37,576 nucleotides of DNA from Gammaproteobacteria bacterium RIFCSPHIGHO2_12_FULL_37_14. Lineage in GTDB: Bacteria; Pseudomonadota; Gammaproteobacteria; DSM-16500. Under the pieces are notes generated by a model that did no database searches, was not told the DNA's origin, and saw nothing but the letters and a program-made list of their open reading frames with translations. This document shows, one piece after another, positions 9,294 through 20,507 of this stretch. Location: the NCBI GenBank assembly GCA_001801485.1, contig MGXV01000040.1, forward strand, positions 1 to 37,576, written 5' to 3'. The position numbers and the translations under genes were made by a program. The number at the start of each line of letters is the position of its first letter. The stretch's first letter is position 1.

Positions 9294-9406
9294 CGTAATT
9301 ATCTTTCCACCTATTATCACGCCACGGCTTTCTGTTTCATTTTTTTCTAATACAGGTGTACCATTACCAGCACTCTAATTGAAAAAATTTTATGGAGAGA
9401 GGCATA

Positions 9407-10759
9407 TTGAGTACATCACTTTGGGAAAAATGTTTAAATGCGCTTGAAAGTGAATTTCCATCGCAACAATTTAATACATGGATTCGTCCACTGCAAGCCG
9501 AAATGGGTAATGGTAAATTAGTACTGTTAGCCCCCAATCGGTTCGTTCTTGATTGGATTGCTGAGCGTTTTTTAACACGAATTAAAGAATTAGTAAAACA
9601 ATTCAGCGAAAATCAATCACTTTCTGTTTTACTTGAAATTGGAAGTAAAGCCATTGATGGTCATAAGCTAGACATTTCACCAAAAGCGACTCAAGCACCA
9701 AATAAAGCGAATGTTTCATACACAGATCACCATACTTATCACAGCAATCTTAACCCAAATTTTACTTTCGATAATTTTGTTGAAGGCAAATCAAACCAGC
9801 TGGCAAAAGCAGCCTGCTTACAAGTCTCTGAAAATCCTGCGGTAGCCTATAATCCTCTTTTTCTTTATGGCGGTGTCGGGTTGGGTAAAACCCACTTAAT
9901 GCATGCAATTGGTAATCAAATTGTGAGAACCAATGCCAAAGCCAAGGTATTGTATCTGCATTCAGAACGTTTTGTAGCGGATATGGTTAAAGCTTTGCAG
10001 ACCAATTCAATGAATGAATTTAAACGCTATTATCGCAATGTCGATGCTCTACTCATCGATGATATTCAATTTTTTGCCGGCAAAGATCGATCGCAGGAAG
10101 AATTTTTTCATACGTTTAATGCGCTTTTAGAAAGTCAGCAACAAGTCATTTTGACTTGTGATCGTTATCCCAAAGAGATAAATGGTGTCGAAGAACGGTT
10201 AAAATCCCGATTTGGTTGGGGTTTAACGGTAGCGGTTGAACCACCAGAACTTGAAACTCGCGTTGCTATTTTAATGAGCAAGGCGGAACTGACAAAGATA
10301 CAATTACCTTATGAAGTCGCCTTTTTTGTAGCTAAACGTATTCGTTCGAATGTGCGAGAATTAGAAGGTGCATTAAAGCGAATTATTGCCAATGCTCATT
10401 TCACTGGCAAGGCTATCACCCTCGATTTTGTCAAAGAAGCATTACGTGATTTATTAGCCTTGCAAGATAAATTGGTGACGATTGATAATATCCAACGGAC
10501 TGTTGCGGAATATTACAAAATTAAAATTGCCGATGTATTATCTAAGCGGCGAAATCGTTCTGTTGCCAGACCTAGGCAAATTGCAATGGCATTGGCAAAA
10601 GAACTGACTAACCATAGCTTACCTGAAATTGGAGATGCCTTTGGCGGCAGAGATCATACTACCGTTTTACATGCCTGTCGTGTGATAGCAGGATTGAGAC
10701 AATCTGATGCTGATATTGAAGAAGATTATACAAATTTGTTGAGAATTTTGACGACTTAG
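9407..10759 (+). CDS. dnaA: Chromosomal replication initiator DnaA
   Basis: 450 residues from a TTG start at 9407, which gives [16 protein letters not shown] like the usual DnaA N-terminus. GGAGAGAGG ends four bases before it; the ATG at 9392 overlaps that ribosome site and is unlikely. Domain I (residues 1-85) contains WIRPLQ. A short linker follows. The AAA+ domain has Walker [10 protein letters not shown] (about 155-163), Walker [10 protein letters not shown] and sensor [10 protein letters not shown]. Domain IV has the DNA-binding signature [13 protein letters not shown]. DnaA binds DnaA boxes and opens the origin. The genes dnaN, recF and gyrB follow on the same strand. I see no cluster of TTATCCACA-like boxes in the flanking gaps. 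Confidence 0.97.
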   Translation: MSTSLWEKCLNALESEFPSQQFNTWIRPLQAEMGNGKLVLLAPNRFVLDWIAERFLTRIKELVKQFSENQSLSVLLEIGSKAIDGHKLDISPKATQAPNKANVSYTDHHTYHSNLNPNFTFDNFVEGKSNQLAKAACLQVSENPAVAYNPLFLYGGVGLGKTHLMHAIGNQIVRTNAKAKVLYLHSERFVADMVKALQTNSMNEFKRYYRNVDALLIDDIQFFAGKDRSQEEFFHTFNALLESQQQVILTCDRYPKEINGVEERLKSRFGWGLTVAVEPPELETRVAILMSKAELTKIQLPYEVAFFVAKRIRSNVRELEGALKRIIANAHFTGKAITLDFVKEALRDLLALQDKLVTIDNIQRTVAEYYKIKIADVLSKRRNRSVARPRQIAMALAKELTNHSLPEIGDAFGGRDHTTVLHACRVIAGLRQSDADIEEDYTNLLRILTT

Positions 10760-10774
10760 CGGAGCAGCCAATCA

Positions 10775-11881
10775 ATGATGGATATTACTATTCAACGTGA
10801 AGCTTTATTAAAACCACTTCAGTCAATCAGTGGCGTGGTCGAGAAAAAACAAACATTACCCATTCTTTCTAATGTATTGATGACAGTAAAAGATGAAAAA
10901 TTGCTGTTGATAGGAACAGATCTAGAAATTGAGTTGATTGGAATCGTAGATATTGAATCGTTAATCACCGCAGGAGCGGTTACTGTATCAGCACGAAAAT
11001 TATTTGATATTTGTCGTACCTCATTGGAAGGTGCGCGGTTACGTTTTACATTAGAGGGAAATTCTCTCGTCGTGCGAACGCAAGATAGCCATTTTATTTT
11101 GAATACTTTACCTACACAGGATTTTCCTCATCTAGAAAATATTAGCTACCCTATTACTTTAAAGCTTCATCAGCATTTGCTAAAAAAATTATTATCACAA
11201 ACTTATTTTGCTATGGGACAACAAGATGTTCGTCATTATTTAAATGGCACATTTCTTGATATTAGCAAAGGAGCGATTAAGTGTGTTGCTGCAGATGGGC
11301 ATCGCTTAGCGCTTACTTCTATTCAAGATGAAAGAGTAGGAAATATTGAAACACAAGTTATTTTACCGCGAAAAAGCGTGCTGGAATTGATGCGTTTATT
11401 GAGTGACGAGAATAAAGAAGAAGCTAAGATAGGAATTGCTGATGGACGGTTGTGTGTGACAACATCAGATTATATTTTTACAACAAAATTAATCAATGCG
11501 CAGTATCCTGATTATAGCCGATTGATTCCTCGCGGCACCTTGATTGCAACGGGAGATCGCGAAGTAATTAAACAAGCATTAACTCGTGCTTCCATTCTTT
11601 CTAATGAGAAATACCGTGGCGTTCGCTTTCAACTCGAACCAAATAAACTTAGAATTACCGCCAATAATGCTGATCAAGAACAAGCAGAAGAAGCTGTTAC
11701 ACTTGATTATAGTGGCAGCAATATCGAGCTTGGTTTTAATGTTGCATACTTATTAGATGTTGTGTCTTCAATTACATCTAAAACTATTCGTTGTGCATTT
11801 ACCGATCCAAATAATGGCGTATTAATTGAAAGTGCGGAGAGCGATCAGAGTTTGTATGTGGTGATGCCGATGCGGTTGTGA
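10775..11881 (+). CDS. dnaN: DNA polymerase III beta sliding clamp
   Basis: 368 residues, the standard clamp length, with three repeated clamp domains. The N-terminus (TIQREALLKPLQSISGVVEKK, shown here in part) matches the family start, TLPILSNVLM follows, CVAADGHRLAL marks domain two, and the end YVVMPMRL is the canonical C-terminus that helps form the partner-binding pocket. The dimeric ring tethers polymerase III and other enzymes to DNA. GGAG lies about ten bases before the first ATG; the next codon is also ATG and could be used. It follows dnaA by 15 bases, so both are probably on one message. Confidence 0.96.
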   Translation: MMDITIQREALLKPLQSISGVVEKKQTLPILSNVLMTVKDEKLLLIGTDLEIELIGIVDIESLITAGAVTVSARKLFDICRTSLEGARLRFTLEGNSLVVRTQDSHFILNTLPTQDFPHLENISYPITLKLHQHLLKKLLSQTYFAMGQQDVRHYLNGTFLDISKGAIKCVAADGHRLALTSIQDERVGNIETQVILPRKSVLELMRLLSDENKEEAKIGIADGRLCVTTSDYIFTTKLINAQYPDYSRLIPRGTLIATGDREVIKQALTRASILSNEKYRGVRFQLEPNKLRITANNADQEQAEEAVTLDYSGSNIELGFNVAYLLDVVSSITSKTIRCAFTDPNNGVLIESAESDQSLYVVMPMRL

Positions 11882-11925
11882 ATAAACACACCATTGCATG
11901 AAGCAGTAAGAACGGTAAACGCTTC

Positions 11926-11946
11926 AGACACTTCAATTCAGTGTCT
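11926..11946 (+). terminator. Hairpin between dnaN and recF
   Basis: AGACACT and AGTGTCT form a perfect 7-bp stem with a 7-base loop (TCAATTC), 45 bases after the dnaN stop. The following bases are TTTCATG, so the U-run is poor. It may be a weak or partial terminator that lowers recF expression. The remainder of this 108-base gap has no ORF. Confidence 0.35.
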
Positions 11947-11989
11947 TTCATGACAGTATTCGAACTGGTAAAATCATGAATTAAAATGA

Positions 11990-13102
11990 ATGACTATCAT
12001 GACTATCACCTCCTTAAGGATTACCAATTTTAGAAATTTAGCTGCAATAAATTTAGCACTCAATCCTAATGGAATTTGCATTATTGATGGTCAAAATGCT
12101 AGCGGTAAAACGAGTTTGCTGGAAGCTATTTATTGTCTTGGTATCGGTCGATCGTTTCGTAGCAGCCTTATTAGTTCCTTGATTCGTCAATCAACATCCA
12201 AATTTTCTATATTTGCTCAAATAATGAGCGATCATGCCTATTCTTTATCATTAGGCATTGAAAAAGGATTAAACGGATCGTTAAAAATGCGTTTGGCAGA
12301 AAGAGATTTAACTAATATGGTTGAATTAGCCAATCATTTGCCAATTCGTACTATTCATTCGCAATCCTATCAATTATTAGAAGGAAGCCCCCTTTTTCGC
12401 AGAAAATATCTGGATTGGGGACTGTTCTATCATTATGAGGGTTTTTTGTCTGCATGGCGTCATTACGAGCGAGCATTAAAACAAAGAAATAGTATTCTCC
12501 GGGAAAAATGCTCTAAAAATGAACTGGAGGCATGGACACATGAAATAATTAAATATGGATTAATATTAGACAAATTTCGTCAAGAGTATGTTCAACGCTT
12601 GTCTCCTTTTATCACTTCAATTTCTCAGCATTTATTAATGCTAGATGGACTTGAAATTATTTATCTATCTGGTTGGAATGAATCGATGGACTATGCATCG
12701 GTATTATCTAATAGTTATCAGGATGATTATCGTCTAGGCTATACTCAATTTGGCCCACATCGAGCTGAGCTTTTACTCACTTTTAATGCTGTCCCAGCAA
12801 AGCTATTTTTATCTAGAGGTCAGCAAAAACTATTGATCTGTGCTATGATACTCGCTCAAGGATTTTTACTGAAACAAGATACAAATAAAGGACTTATCTA
12901 CTTGATAGATGATCTACCTTCAGAATTAGATAGGCAAAACCGATCTAAGCTTCTTGCCTTGTTGGTCGCTCAGCAAGCGCAGACTTTTATTACTACAATT
13001 GAGCGAAAAGATATTTGCGAATGCCTGGATCACATCCATCAAACAACAGTAAAAGTGTTTCACGTGGAACAGGGGTGTATAGCGGAGATAGTAGGAGCGT
13101 AA
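11990..13102 (+). CDS. recF: DNA replication and repair protein RecF
   Basis: 370 residues, SMC/ABC-like ATPase that loads RecA at gaps together with RecO and RecR. The opening SLRITNFRNL is typical. Walker A is GQNASGKTS (about 34-42), followed by LLEAIYCLGIGRSFR. LDWGLFYHYEGF is a RecF-specific block. The ABC signature is LSRGQQKLL and Walker B is LIYLIDDLPSELD. The start is unclear: ATGACTATC is directly repeated, giving ATGs at 11990 and 11999, and neither has a good ribosome site, so translation may be weak. gyrB starts 3 bases after the stop. Confidence 0.94.
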   Translation: MTIMTITSLRITNFRNLAAINLALNPNGICIIDGQNASGKTSLLEAIYCLGIGRSFRSSLISSLIRQSTSKFSIFAQIMSDHAYSLSLGIEKGLNGSLKMRLAERDLTNMVELANHLPIRTIHSQSYQLLEGSPLFRRKYLDWGLFYHYEGFLSAWRHYERALKQRNSILREKCSKNELEAWTHEIIKYGLILDKFRQEYVQRLSPFITSISQHLLMLDGLEIIYLSGWNESMDYASVLSNSYQDDYRLGYTQFGPHRAELLLTFNAVPAKLFLSRGQQKLLICAMILAQGFLLKQDTNKGLIYLIDDLPSELDRQNRSKLLALLVAQQAQTFITTIERKDICECLDHIHQTTVKVFHVEQGCIAEIVGA

Positions 13103-15526
<2,424 letters not shown>

Positions 15527-15542
15527 AACTTAACCAATTTTT

Positions 15543-15569
15543 TTGGCTTAGATGATTCAGTGCTATAAT
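15543..15569 (+). promoter_or_regulatory. Extended -10 promoter ahead of the small ORF and pilus locus
   Basis: TGCTATAAT at 15561-15569 is a perfect extended -10 (TGnTATAAT). The best -35 is TTGGCT at 15543-15548, with a short 15-base spacer, so the extended -10 would carry most of the activity. Transcription would start about 25-30 bases before the small ORF at 15605 and could read on into the pilus genes. Confidence 0.5.
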
Positions 15570-15604
15570 TTTTGTATATATATTAAAATTATAGGAACTA
15601 GTTC

Positions 15605-15793
15605 ATGCAATCTTCCAATACAAATACTATTCACACTCCTATTGAATCAATTATAGCTCATTGTAAATTTTTTCTTTTAATTTCGTCTATCAGCAAAGCA
15701 GCTACCATCAAATCAAGAAATTCGACAGATGTTGCTACATGTGCAGATCTAGATCCTAAGCAAAAAGTGGTGACTTCAGATGGCTATCCATAG
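15605..15793 (+). CDS. Possible small protein upstream of the pilus genes
   Basis: 62 residues, not recognised. In its favour: an ATG with AGGA eight bases upstream and a strong extended -10 promoter before it. Against it: the composition is Ser/Thr/Ile/Lys-rich without clear secondary structure, and the span is short. A weak hydrophobic patch (CKFFLLISSIS) is too short for a confident membrane helix. There are two cysteines. It could be an accessory pilus gene (R64 has small unplaced genes such as pilI before its core genes), a leader peptide, or a chance ORF. The stop TAG is followed in the same frame by a lipoprotein-like leader. Confidence 0.4.
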   Translation: MQSSNTNTIHTPIESIIAHCKFFLLISSISKAATIKSRNSTDVATCADLDPKQKVVTSDGYP

Positions 15794-15870
15794 CAATTGG
15801 ATAAAACATTTTTGATCGTAACTTTACTTAGCGCAGCTAATGCTGATTAGTGGATGTGGGGTGTAATGAG
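15794..15870 (+). pseudogene. Possible broken lipoprotein leader upstream of pilQ
   Basis: From the TTG at 15797 one frame reads LDKTFLIVTLLSAA. After a one-base shift near 15838-15840 the next frame reads MLISGCGV and stops. Joined, these form a textbook lipoprotein signal peptide with lipobox ISGC. No single frame gives the whole, so either it is a decayed small lipoprotein gene or the pattern is chance. The rest of the gap to 15936 has no other supported feature apart from the CGGAG ribosome site of pilQ. Confidence 0.25.
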
Positions 15871-15936
15871 AGGAAGGATGTAGGCTTTGGATGATTACAA
15901 AGCTTAAGGTAATGAATTTTATTTACGGAGTTAAGT

Positions 15937-17532
15937 ATGGTACAAGTTATCTTACCACCTGAAGGAGGTCAAAAGGAGCAACTAGCCTTGTTAGAACAGT
16001 ATGCATCTGCTACTAAAACCAAAGTATTGAGTAGTCCTTCCGATTTAGATACGAAAGACCGCGTAATGGATGAGATGCTCATTTGGTGTAAAGAACAAGG
16101 TAATATTGTTGTTCTGAGAAGTGCTACTATTCTTTCTTCCGATCCCACATCGCGAACCGTACAAAATTGTAAATCATTATTGTTAAGCAAAGGTGTCCAT
16201 CCCGGTCAAGTGTTTGCTGCGACCAGACAACTATTAAGTTTGTTGCTAGCAAGCGGCGAAGAAGAAGATGTCGCAAAGAAACATAAAGGTGAAACGACTA
16301 CTTCATTTAGTGATCAACAAAAACATTTACGCGATCTAGTGTATGAAGCAGTGATGCAAAATGTCAGTGATATTCATATTCAAGTTCGAGAATTGTATAC
16401 CAAAATTCGTATGCGACAACATGGCGAGTTGCGTGTTTATGCTGAATGGTCAGAAAAATTAGGTCGCGAAATTGCTTCAGTTGCTTTTAATAAAGAAACA
16501 GATCATGCAACGTCTCACTTTAATCCTCTTGTTCCACAAGATGCATCGATGCCACTCAAAATTTATGGCAGAGATATTCGTTTGCGTTTAGCCAGTATGC
16601 CAGCGCATGGCGGTTTTGATATGGTCATGCGTATTCTTGGCACGGGAGAAGAACGCGGCAAAACCTTAGAAGAGTTAGGTTACACCAAGAACCAAATTGA
16701 CATTATCAAGATGGCAATGAAGCTTCCTTTTGGTTCTATTATTGTTGCGGGTCCCACGGGATCAGGTAAAACAACGACATTAGCAAGTTGTATGGAAATG
16801 GTAGAACCGACCTCCAAATTATATTCTATCGAAGATCCTGTAGAAAAAGTTGTTGAGTCAGCAACACAAGTTCCAGTCAATACAGAAAAAGAAGATAGAG
16901 GATTTGCTAATATGGGACGCGCCTCTTTGCGTATGGACCCTGATGTTATTATTATTGGTGAAATGCGTGATGAAGATACGGCGCATGTGATGGTTCGTGC
17001 ATCGATTACCGGTCACTTAGTACTAACGACATTACATACCAATCGTGCGACAGCGATTATTACCCGACTGGTTGATATGGGGATTTCGCCAGTTTTATTA
17101 AGTGACAGTAGTGTGCTACGTTGTTTGCTATGCCAACGTTTAGTAGCAAAAGTTTGTCAAGGATGTGCCATTCCTTTGCGTAGTTCGCCAAAGCATCAAG
17201 CTTTTCTTCCAGATTGGGAAGCTGTGCTCGGTAAAGAAATATTAGATAGAGCCAAAGCAAGAGGTAATGGATGTGCAAAGTGCAATCGATCTGGAGTAGG
17301 CGGTCGTATGGTGGTAGCCGAAGTGATTTGGATTGATGAAGCAGGACGTGCTTTTATTCAAAAATGCGATACTTTGAATTGGGAAAAATATTTAAAAGAG
17401 CATGGTTGGGAAAATTTTTATGATCGTGCTATTGATTTAATACAATTGGGATTATGTGATCCATTCGATGCTGAAAAAGTAGTCGGACCGATTAATCCTG
17501 CTACTCAAGCAAAAACTTATTTATATAGGTAA
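15937..17532 (+). CDS. pilQ: Type IVb pilus assembly ATPase, PilQ-like
   Basis: 531 residues of the GspE/PilB secretion ATPase superfamily, closest in style and length to PilQ of the R64 thin pilus. A variable N-terminal part (1-125) precedes the N2 domain (VSDIHIQVRELYTKIRMRQHGELR). The C-terminal motor has Walker A GPTGSGKTTT (about 271-280), the Asp box YSIEDPVE, Walker B-like DPDVIIIGEMRDEDTA (about 334) and the His box GHLVLTTLHTN. A zinc-type element, with CQRLVAKVCQGC and GCAKCNRSG between about 397 and 449, is typical of extension ATPases and absent from retraction ATPases. It would power pilus assembly at the inner membrane with PilR. CGGAG is seven bases before the ATG. It is the first core gene of the locus. 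Confidence 0.9.
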   Translation: MVQVILPPEGGQKEQLALLEQYASATKTKVLSSPSDLDTKDRVMDEMLIWCKEQGNIVVLRSATILSSDPTSRTVQNCKSLLLSKGVHPGQVFAATRQLLSLLLASGEEEDVAKKHKGETTTSFSDQQKHLRDLVYEAVMQNVSDIHIQVRELYTKIRMRQHGELRVYAEWSEKLGREIASVAFNKETDHATSHFNPLVPQDASMPLKIYGRDIRLRLASMPAHGGFDMVMRILGTGEERGKTLEELGYTKNQIDIIKMAMKLPFGSIIVAGPTGSGKTTTLASCMEMVEPTSKLYSIEDPVEKVVESATQVPVNTEKEDRGFANMGRASLRMDPDVIIIGEMRDEDTAHVMVRASITGHLVLTTLHTNRATAIITRLVDMGISPVLLSDSSVLRCLLCQRLVAKVCQGCAIPLRSSPKHQAFLPDWEAVLGKEILDRAKARGNGCAKCNRSGVGGRMVVAEVIWIDEAGRAFIQKCDTLNWEKYLKEHGWENFYDRAIDLIQLGLCDPFDAEKVVGPINPATQAKTYLYR

Positions 17533-17540
17533 GTAAAATT

Positions 17541-18605
17541 ATGGATCTTTCATTAGATGAAATTAAAAATACGTACGCGCAAATTGTAGTGGCACTTAAA
17601 CAATGGAAATTTGGCAATAAGGCACAACTCGCTTTTCTTGAAGATCTGTATACATTGGTCAATGAAGGGATACCTGCAAATCGCGCTATCGATATGATTG
17701 CGCAAGTCACGACGGGGTTGAATCGTGAAGTAGCATTAGTGATTTCTCAAAAAATTGCACAAGGCCAACCACTCGCTGATGGTATGCGAGATTGGTTTGC
17801 AGTGAATGTAATTGAAATTATTCGGATTGGTGAAGCAGGTGGAGCATTAGCTCAAACGATGAAATCAGCCATTAATATGCTTTCGCAACGTGGTGTTGCG
17901 TTGGGATCATTTGTGACAGCAATGGCTTACCCATTTTTTGTGCTGATGATTGCTTGCGCCATGATCATTTATCTTAATACCAGTGTATTTGTCCAATTCC
18001 GTACGATTAAACCTCTAGAAGAATGGCCTATTGCGGGTCAACGCTTAGTGGGATTGGCTAACTTTCTTGAGAGTTGGTGGTGGCTAATGGTTTTAATTTT
18101 AATCGGGATCATCATTATATTGCGTCGGCTAATGATCAATTATGTAGGCGAGCTGCGTCCTCTGATGGATAAATTTCCGCCTTTTTCTTTTTATAAACGA
18201 TTTTTGGCGGCACGTATGCTGGAAACATTGGGTCTGCTCGTTTCCAATGGCGTCGTTTTTAAATCAGCTGTCAAAGTGATGCAACATCAAGCTAATCCTT
18301 ATTACCATTCGCATTTAATTGTAATGGAACGCTTACTCAGCGTAGGTAAAACAAATATTGCCGATGTGTTGGACACAGGTTTGGTAACGGAGCAAGATTT
18401 AATGCGCTTACGCGTGATGGCAGAGGTAAAAGGATTCGAACAAGGGTTAATTCGTATGGGGATAAGAGGTGCTGAACAAGCGACAGCAACATTAAAATTT
18501 ATTTCGCGTATTATTGGCGGCACGTTTTTAACGCTAGATGCATTATTAATTATTATGATTGTTCAAGGTATTTATGCTACCGGCATGGCAATGGGTGCGG
18601 TGTAG
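17541..18605 (+). CDS. pilR: Type IVb pilus inner-membrane platform protein, PilR-like
   Basis: 354 residues, GspF/PilC-type platform with the usual two cytoplasmic helical domains separated by membrane segments. The first domain has LAFLEDLYTLVNEGIPANRAI and a typical GEAGG element. The membrane region follows (SFVTAMAYPFFVLMIACAMI and WWWLMVLILIGIIIILRRL). The second domain has FLAARMLETLGLLVSNGVVFKSA, and the last helix is LLIIMIVQGIYATGMAMG. Spacing of 8 bases from pilQ and 10 bases to the next start shows one operon. The protein links the ATPase to the pilin being added. In R64 pilR directly follows pilQ, as here. Confidence 0.9.
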   Translation: MDLSLDEIKNTYAQIVVALKQWKFGNKAQLAFLEDLYTLVNEGIPANRAIDMIAQVTTGLNREVALVISQKIAQGQPLADGMRDWFAVNVIEIIRIGEAGGALAQTMKSAINMLSQRGVALGSFVTAMAYPFFVLMIACAMIIYLNTSVFVQFRTIKPLEEWPIAGQRLVGLANFLESWWWLMVLILIGIIIILRRLMINYVGELRPLMDKFPPFSFYKRFLAARMLETLGLLVSNGVVFKSAVKVMQHQANPYYHSHLIVMERLLSVGKTNIADVLDTGLVTEQDLMRLRVMAEVKGFEQGLIRMGIRGAEQATATLKFISRIIGGTFLTLDALLIIMIVQGIYATGMAMGAV

Positions 18606-18615
18606 AGGAGAAAAT

Positions 18616-19398
18616 TTGGACGCGATCATGATGCAGTCTGGCAAACGAGAAAGTGGTATCACGCTGCTGGAAATGATGTTGGTTCTTGCTATTGCTGCTG
18701 TACTTATTTTAATGGGATTAAGGCAATATCGAGTATTGCGAACGGATACTGATGTGCAACAAGTACGATATAACGTTGATACTTTATTTCAAGCAGCTGC
18801 AAGGTATTATGAAGTAAATTGTAGTATGAAAACAGACGCTAGCGGGAATTCTGTGCCGGGGGAATTAAATCCAGCTAAATGGACTGATTTAACTCTTCCT
18901 TATGGCGGTAGTGCGATCAATGTGATTAGTTTATTACGATCAGAAGGGTTTTTAACTGAAATATTACCGAGTAGCCCCATTGTATCGGCGAGCTCCCCTT
19001 ATATAGTACAGTTCGTTCCTCATACAGTTGATCGCTCACTTAACAGCGCAGATGGACCAAAAAAAATTGGCACTATTTTAATTTGGAATATACAAGTGAT
19101 TGTAACATTGCGCGATGCTAGTCAAGCTAATTTCTATTTGCGTTTATTAAGAGGAGATTGTTTGGGACCAGCTAATCCTAGTAGTTCTTGTGGAAGTACT
19201 ACAATGGGGACAGGTAGCAATATTATATTTGAACGTCTTCCCTCGTTTGCTTCTGCACAAAATGAGACAAGCTATTGGCCGATCAATCCTCTCGTGAAAC
19301 AATTTAAACAAATGTATACCACCTATCCTACACAATATTTGTTAAACTCAGGTGGAACAACCCCAAGTGGAGAACAATATTTTTTATGCGAGGGATAA
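18616..19398 (+). CDS. Type IV prepilin-like protein (PilS position)
   Basis: 260 residues from a TTG start at 18616, five bases after GAGGAG; the ATG at 18559 lies inside pilR and has no ribosome site. The leader is about 14 residues and ends KRESG, then ITLLEMMLVLAIAAVLILMG, the prepilin cleavage site (G before I) with the conserved Glu at mature position 5 and a hydrophobic helix. The globular part has four cysteines, including one five residues... near the very end (FLCEG), as in many type IVb pilins with a C-terminal disulfide. It occupies the place of the R64 major pilin gene pilS but is much longer than usual R64-type pilins, so major pilin versus minor pilin is open. Its end overlaps the next gene. 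Confidence 0.82.
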   Translation: MDAIMMQSGKRESGITLLEMMLVLAIAAVLILMGLRQYRVLRTDTDVQQVRYNVDTLFQAAARYYEVNCSMKTDASGNSVPGELNPAKWTDLTLPYGGSAINVISLLRSEGFLTEILPSSPIVSASSPYIVQFVPHTVDRSLNSADGPKKIGTILIWNIQVIVTLRDASQANFYLRLLRGDCLGPANPSSSCGSTTMGTGSNIIFERLPSFASAQNETSYWPINPLVKQFKQMYTTYPTQYLLNSGGTTPSGEQYFLCEG

Positions 19399-20432
19399 AT
19401 TCCTGGAAAAATCACATGATGACAAGACGAGGATTTACGTTAATTGAAATGCTATTGGTATTGGTAATTGTTACCGTATTGTTAGTCATGGGTATAAACT
19501 ATATGCAACAAAAAACGACAGCCATGCGCATTGATAGAACTGCTTTACAAATGCAACAGATTTTAAATGCAGGGCTTGCATATTACGTTAGTCATGGAGC
19601 TTGGCCACCAGGAATTGATAGCTTAGCCTGTTTACAAGGCAATGCCAGTGCTGGTAGCAAATGTGGTATAGCCTATTTACCTAGTCCTCTACCAAGTCCT
19701 TGGAATGAAGCTTATGAAGTGTATCCTGATCCCAATTCAGATGGTTCGCGACTAGCAGTTTCAATTCCAATTTATACAGGAAATGGAACAACAGCTCGTC
19801 TGAATGCTCAAATTATTGCGAGTAGATTACCAATGGGTTTTATTACTCAAGATCGCAGTTATGGTTCCACAGGAGATATTACTCCATGTTCAGGCACCTT
19901 GCCGTATTGCGTTGCAGTAGGAAATGTTTCCATCCCGGGACAAGATTTAAATAATGCTAGCGCAGTAAATTTTGCCGGCGTTTACAATCATGGTGGTTGC
20001 GTGCCGGTGCCTACTTGTCCAATCGACATATCTGGTGGTGCACAGATGATTCCTCAAATTATGGTAGCGCCGGCATCCGTGAGTGGATTCGGAACAGGAG
20101 CTGCAGCGGGTACAGGTACAAGCACCGATGCATTTACCGGCATCACTCCCAATGTCTATCCCATCAGCAGTTTCACTGGTTATGCAACGGGTCCAGAATC
20201 CAATCCACCACAATGCGATGCAACTACCGCCGCTTATGGGGAAGCATGTCCAGGTGGCGGAGATTTTTGGCGAGTATGTTTGCAAATCGTTACGGAAAAA
20301 GGAACAGCAAATTTAACACTCACAGGTGGTTCAACAGGCCAAGCACTGGCGACAGGCGTGACCTTAATGGCTTTCACTCGGTGTGCTATCAAGGATGAAC
20401 CATCAGGTTCTACTTATGAGGTATTTAAGTAA
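19386..20432 (+). CDS. Second type IV prepilin-like protein, cysteine-rich
   Basis: 348 residues if the ATG at 19386 is used (GGAGA twelve bases upstream, 13-base overlap with the first prepilin gene). An ATG at 19416 would leave the short leader MMTRRG. The cleavage site is RRG before FTLIEMLLVLVIVTVLLVMG, with Glu at mature position 5. The mature part carries ten cysteines, in the order LAC, SKC, TPC, PYC, GGC, PTC, PQC, EAC, RVC, TRC, plus Gly/Thr-rich stretches (GTGAAAGTGTSTDAF). The even cysteine number suggests several disulfides. Size and position after the first prepilin would fit a PilV-like minor pilin or tip protein, but I see no invertible segment (shufflon) behind it. Function assignment is inference. 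Confidence 0.82.
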   Translation: MRGINSWKNHMMTRRGFTLIEMLLVLVIVTVLLVMGINYMQQKTTAMRIDRTALQMQQILNAGLAYYVSHGAWPPGIDSLACLQGNASAGSKCGIAYLPSPLPSPWNEAYEVYPDPNSDGSRLAVSIPIYTGNGTTARLNAQIIASRLPMGFITQDRSYGSTGDITPCSGTLPYCVAVGNVSIPGQDLNNASAVNFAGVYNHGGCVPVPTCPIDISGGAQMIPQIMVAPASVSGFGTGAAAGTGTSTDAFTGITPNVYPISSFTGYATGPESNPPQCDATTAAYGEACPGGGDFWRVCLQIVTEKGTANLTLTGGSTGQALATGVTLMAFTRCAIKDEPSGSTYEVFK

Positions 20433-20507
20433 CTACTTACACATTCATCCTAAATCACTTATACTTGAAAATTAAAACTATATAAGCATATGATCATGGA
20501 GATAAGG

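Noticed and set aside
19947..20398. Alternative ORFs of 77 to 133 codons inside the second prepilin gene
   Set aside because: Off-frame shadows within a well-supported gene; composition is unlike protein (many Cys, Arg and Ser) and no ribosome sites are present.
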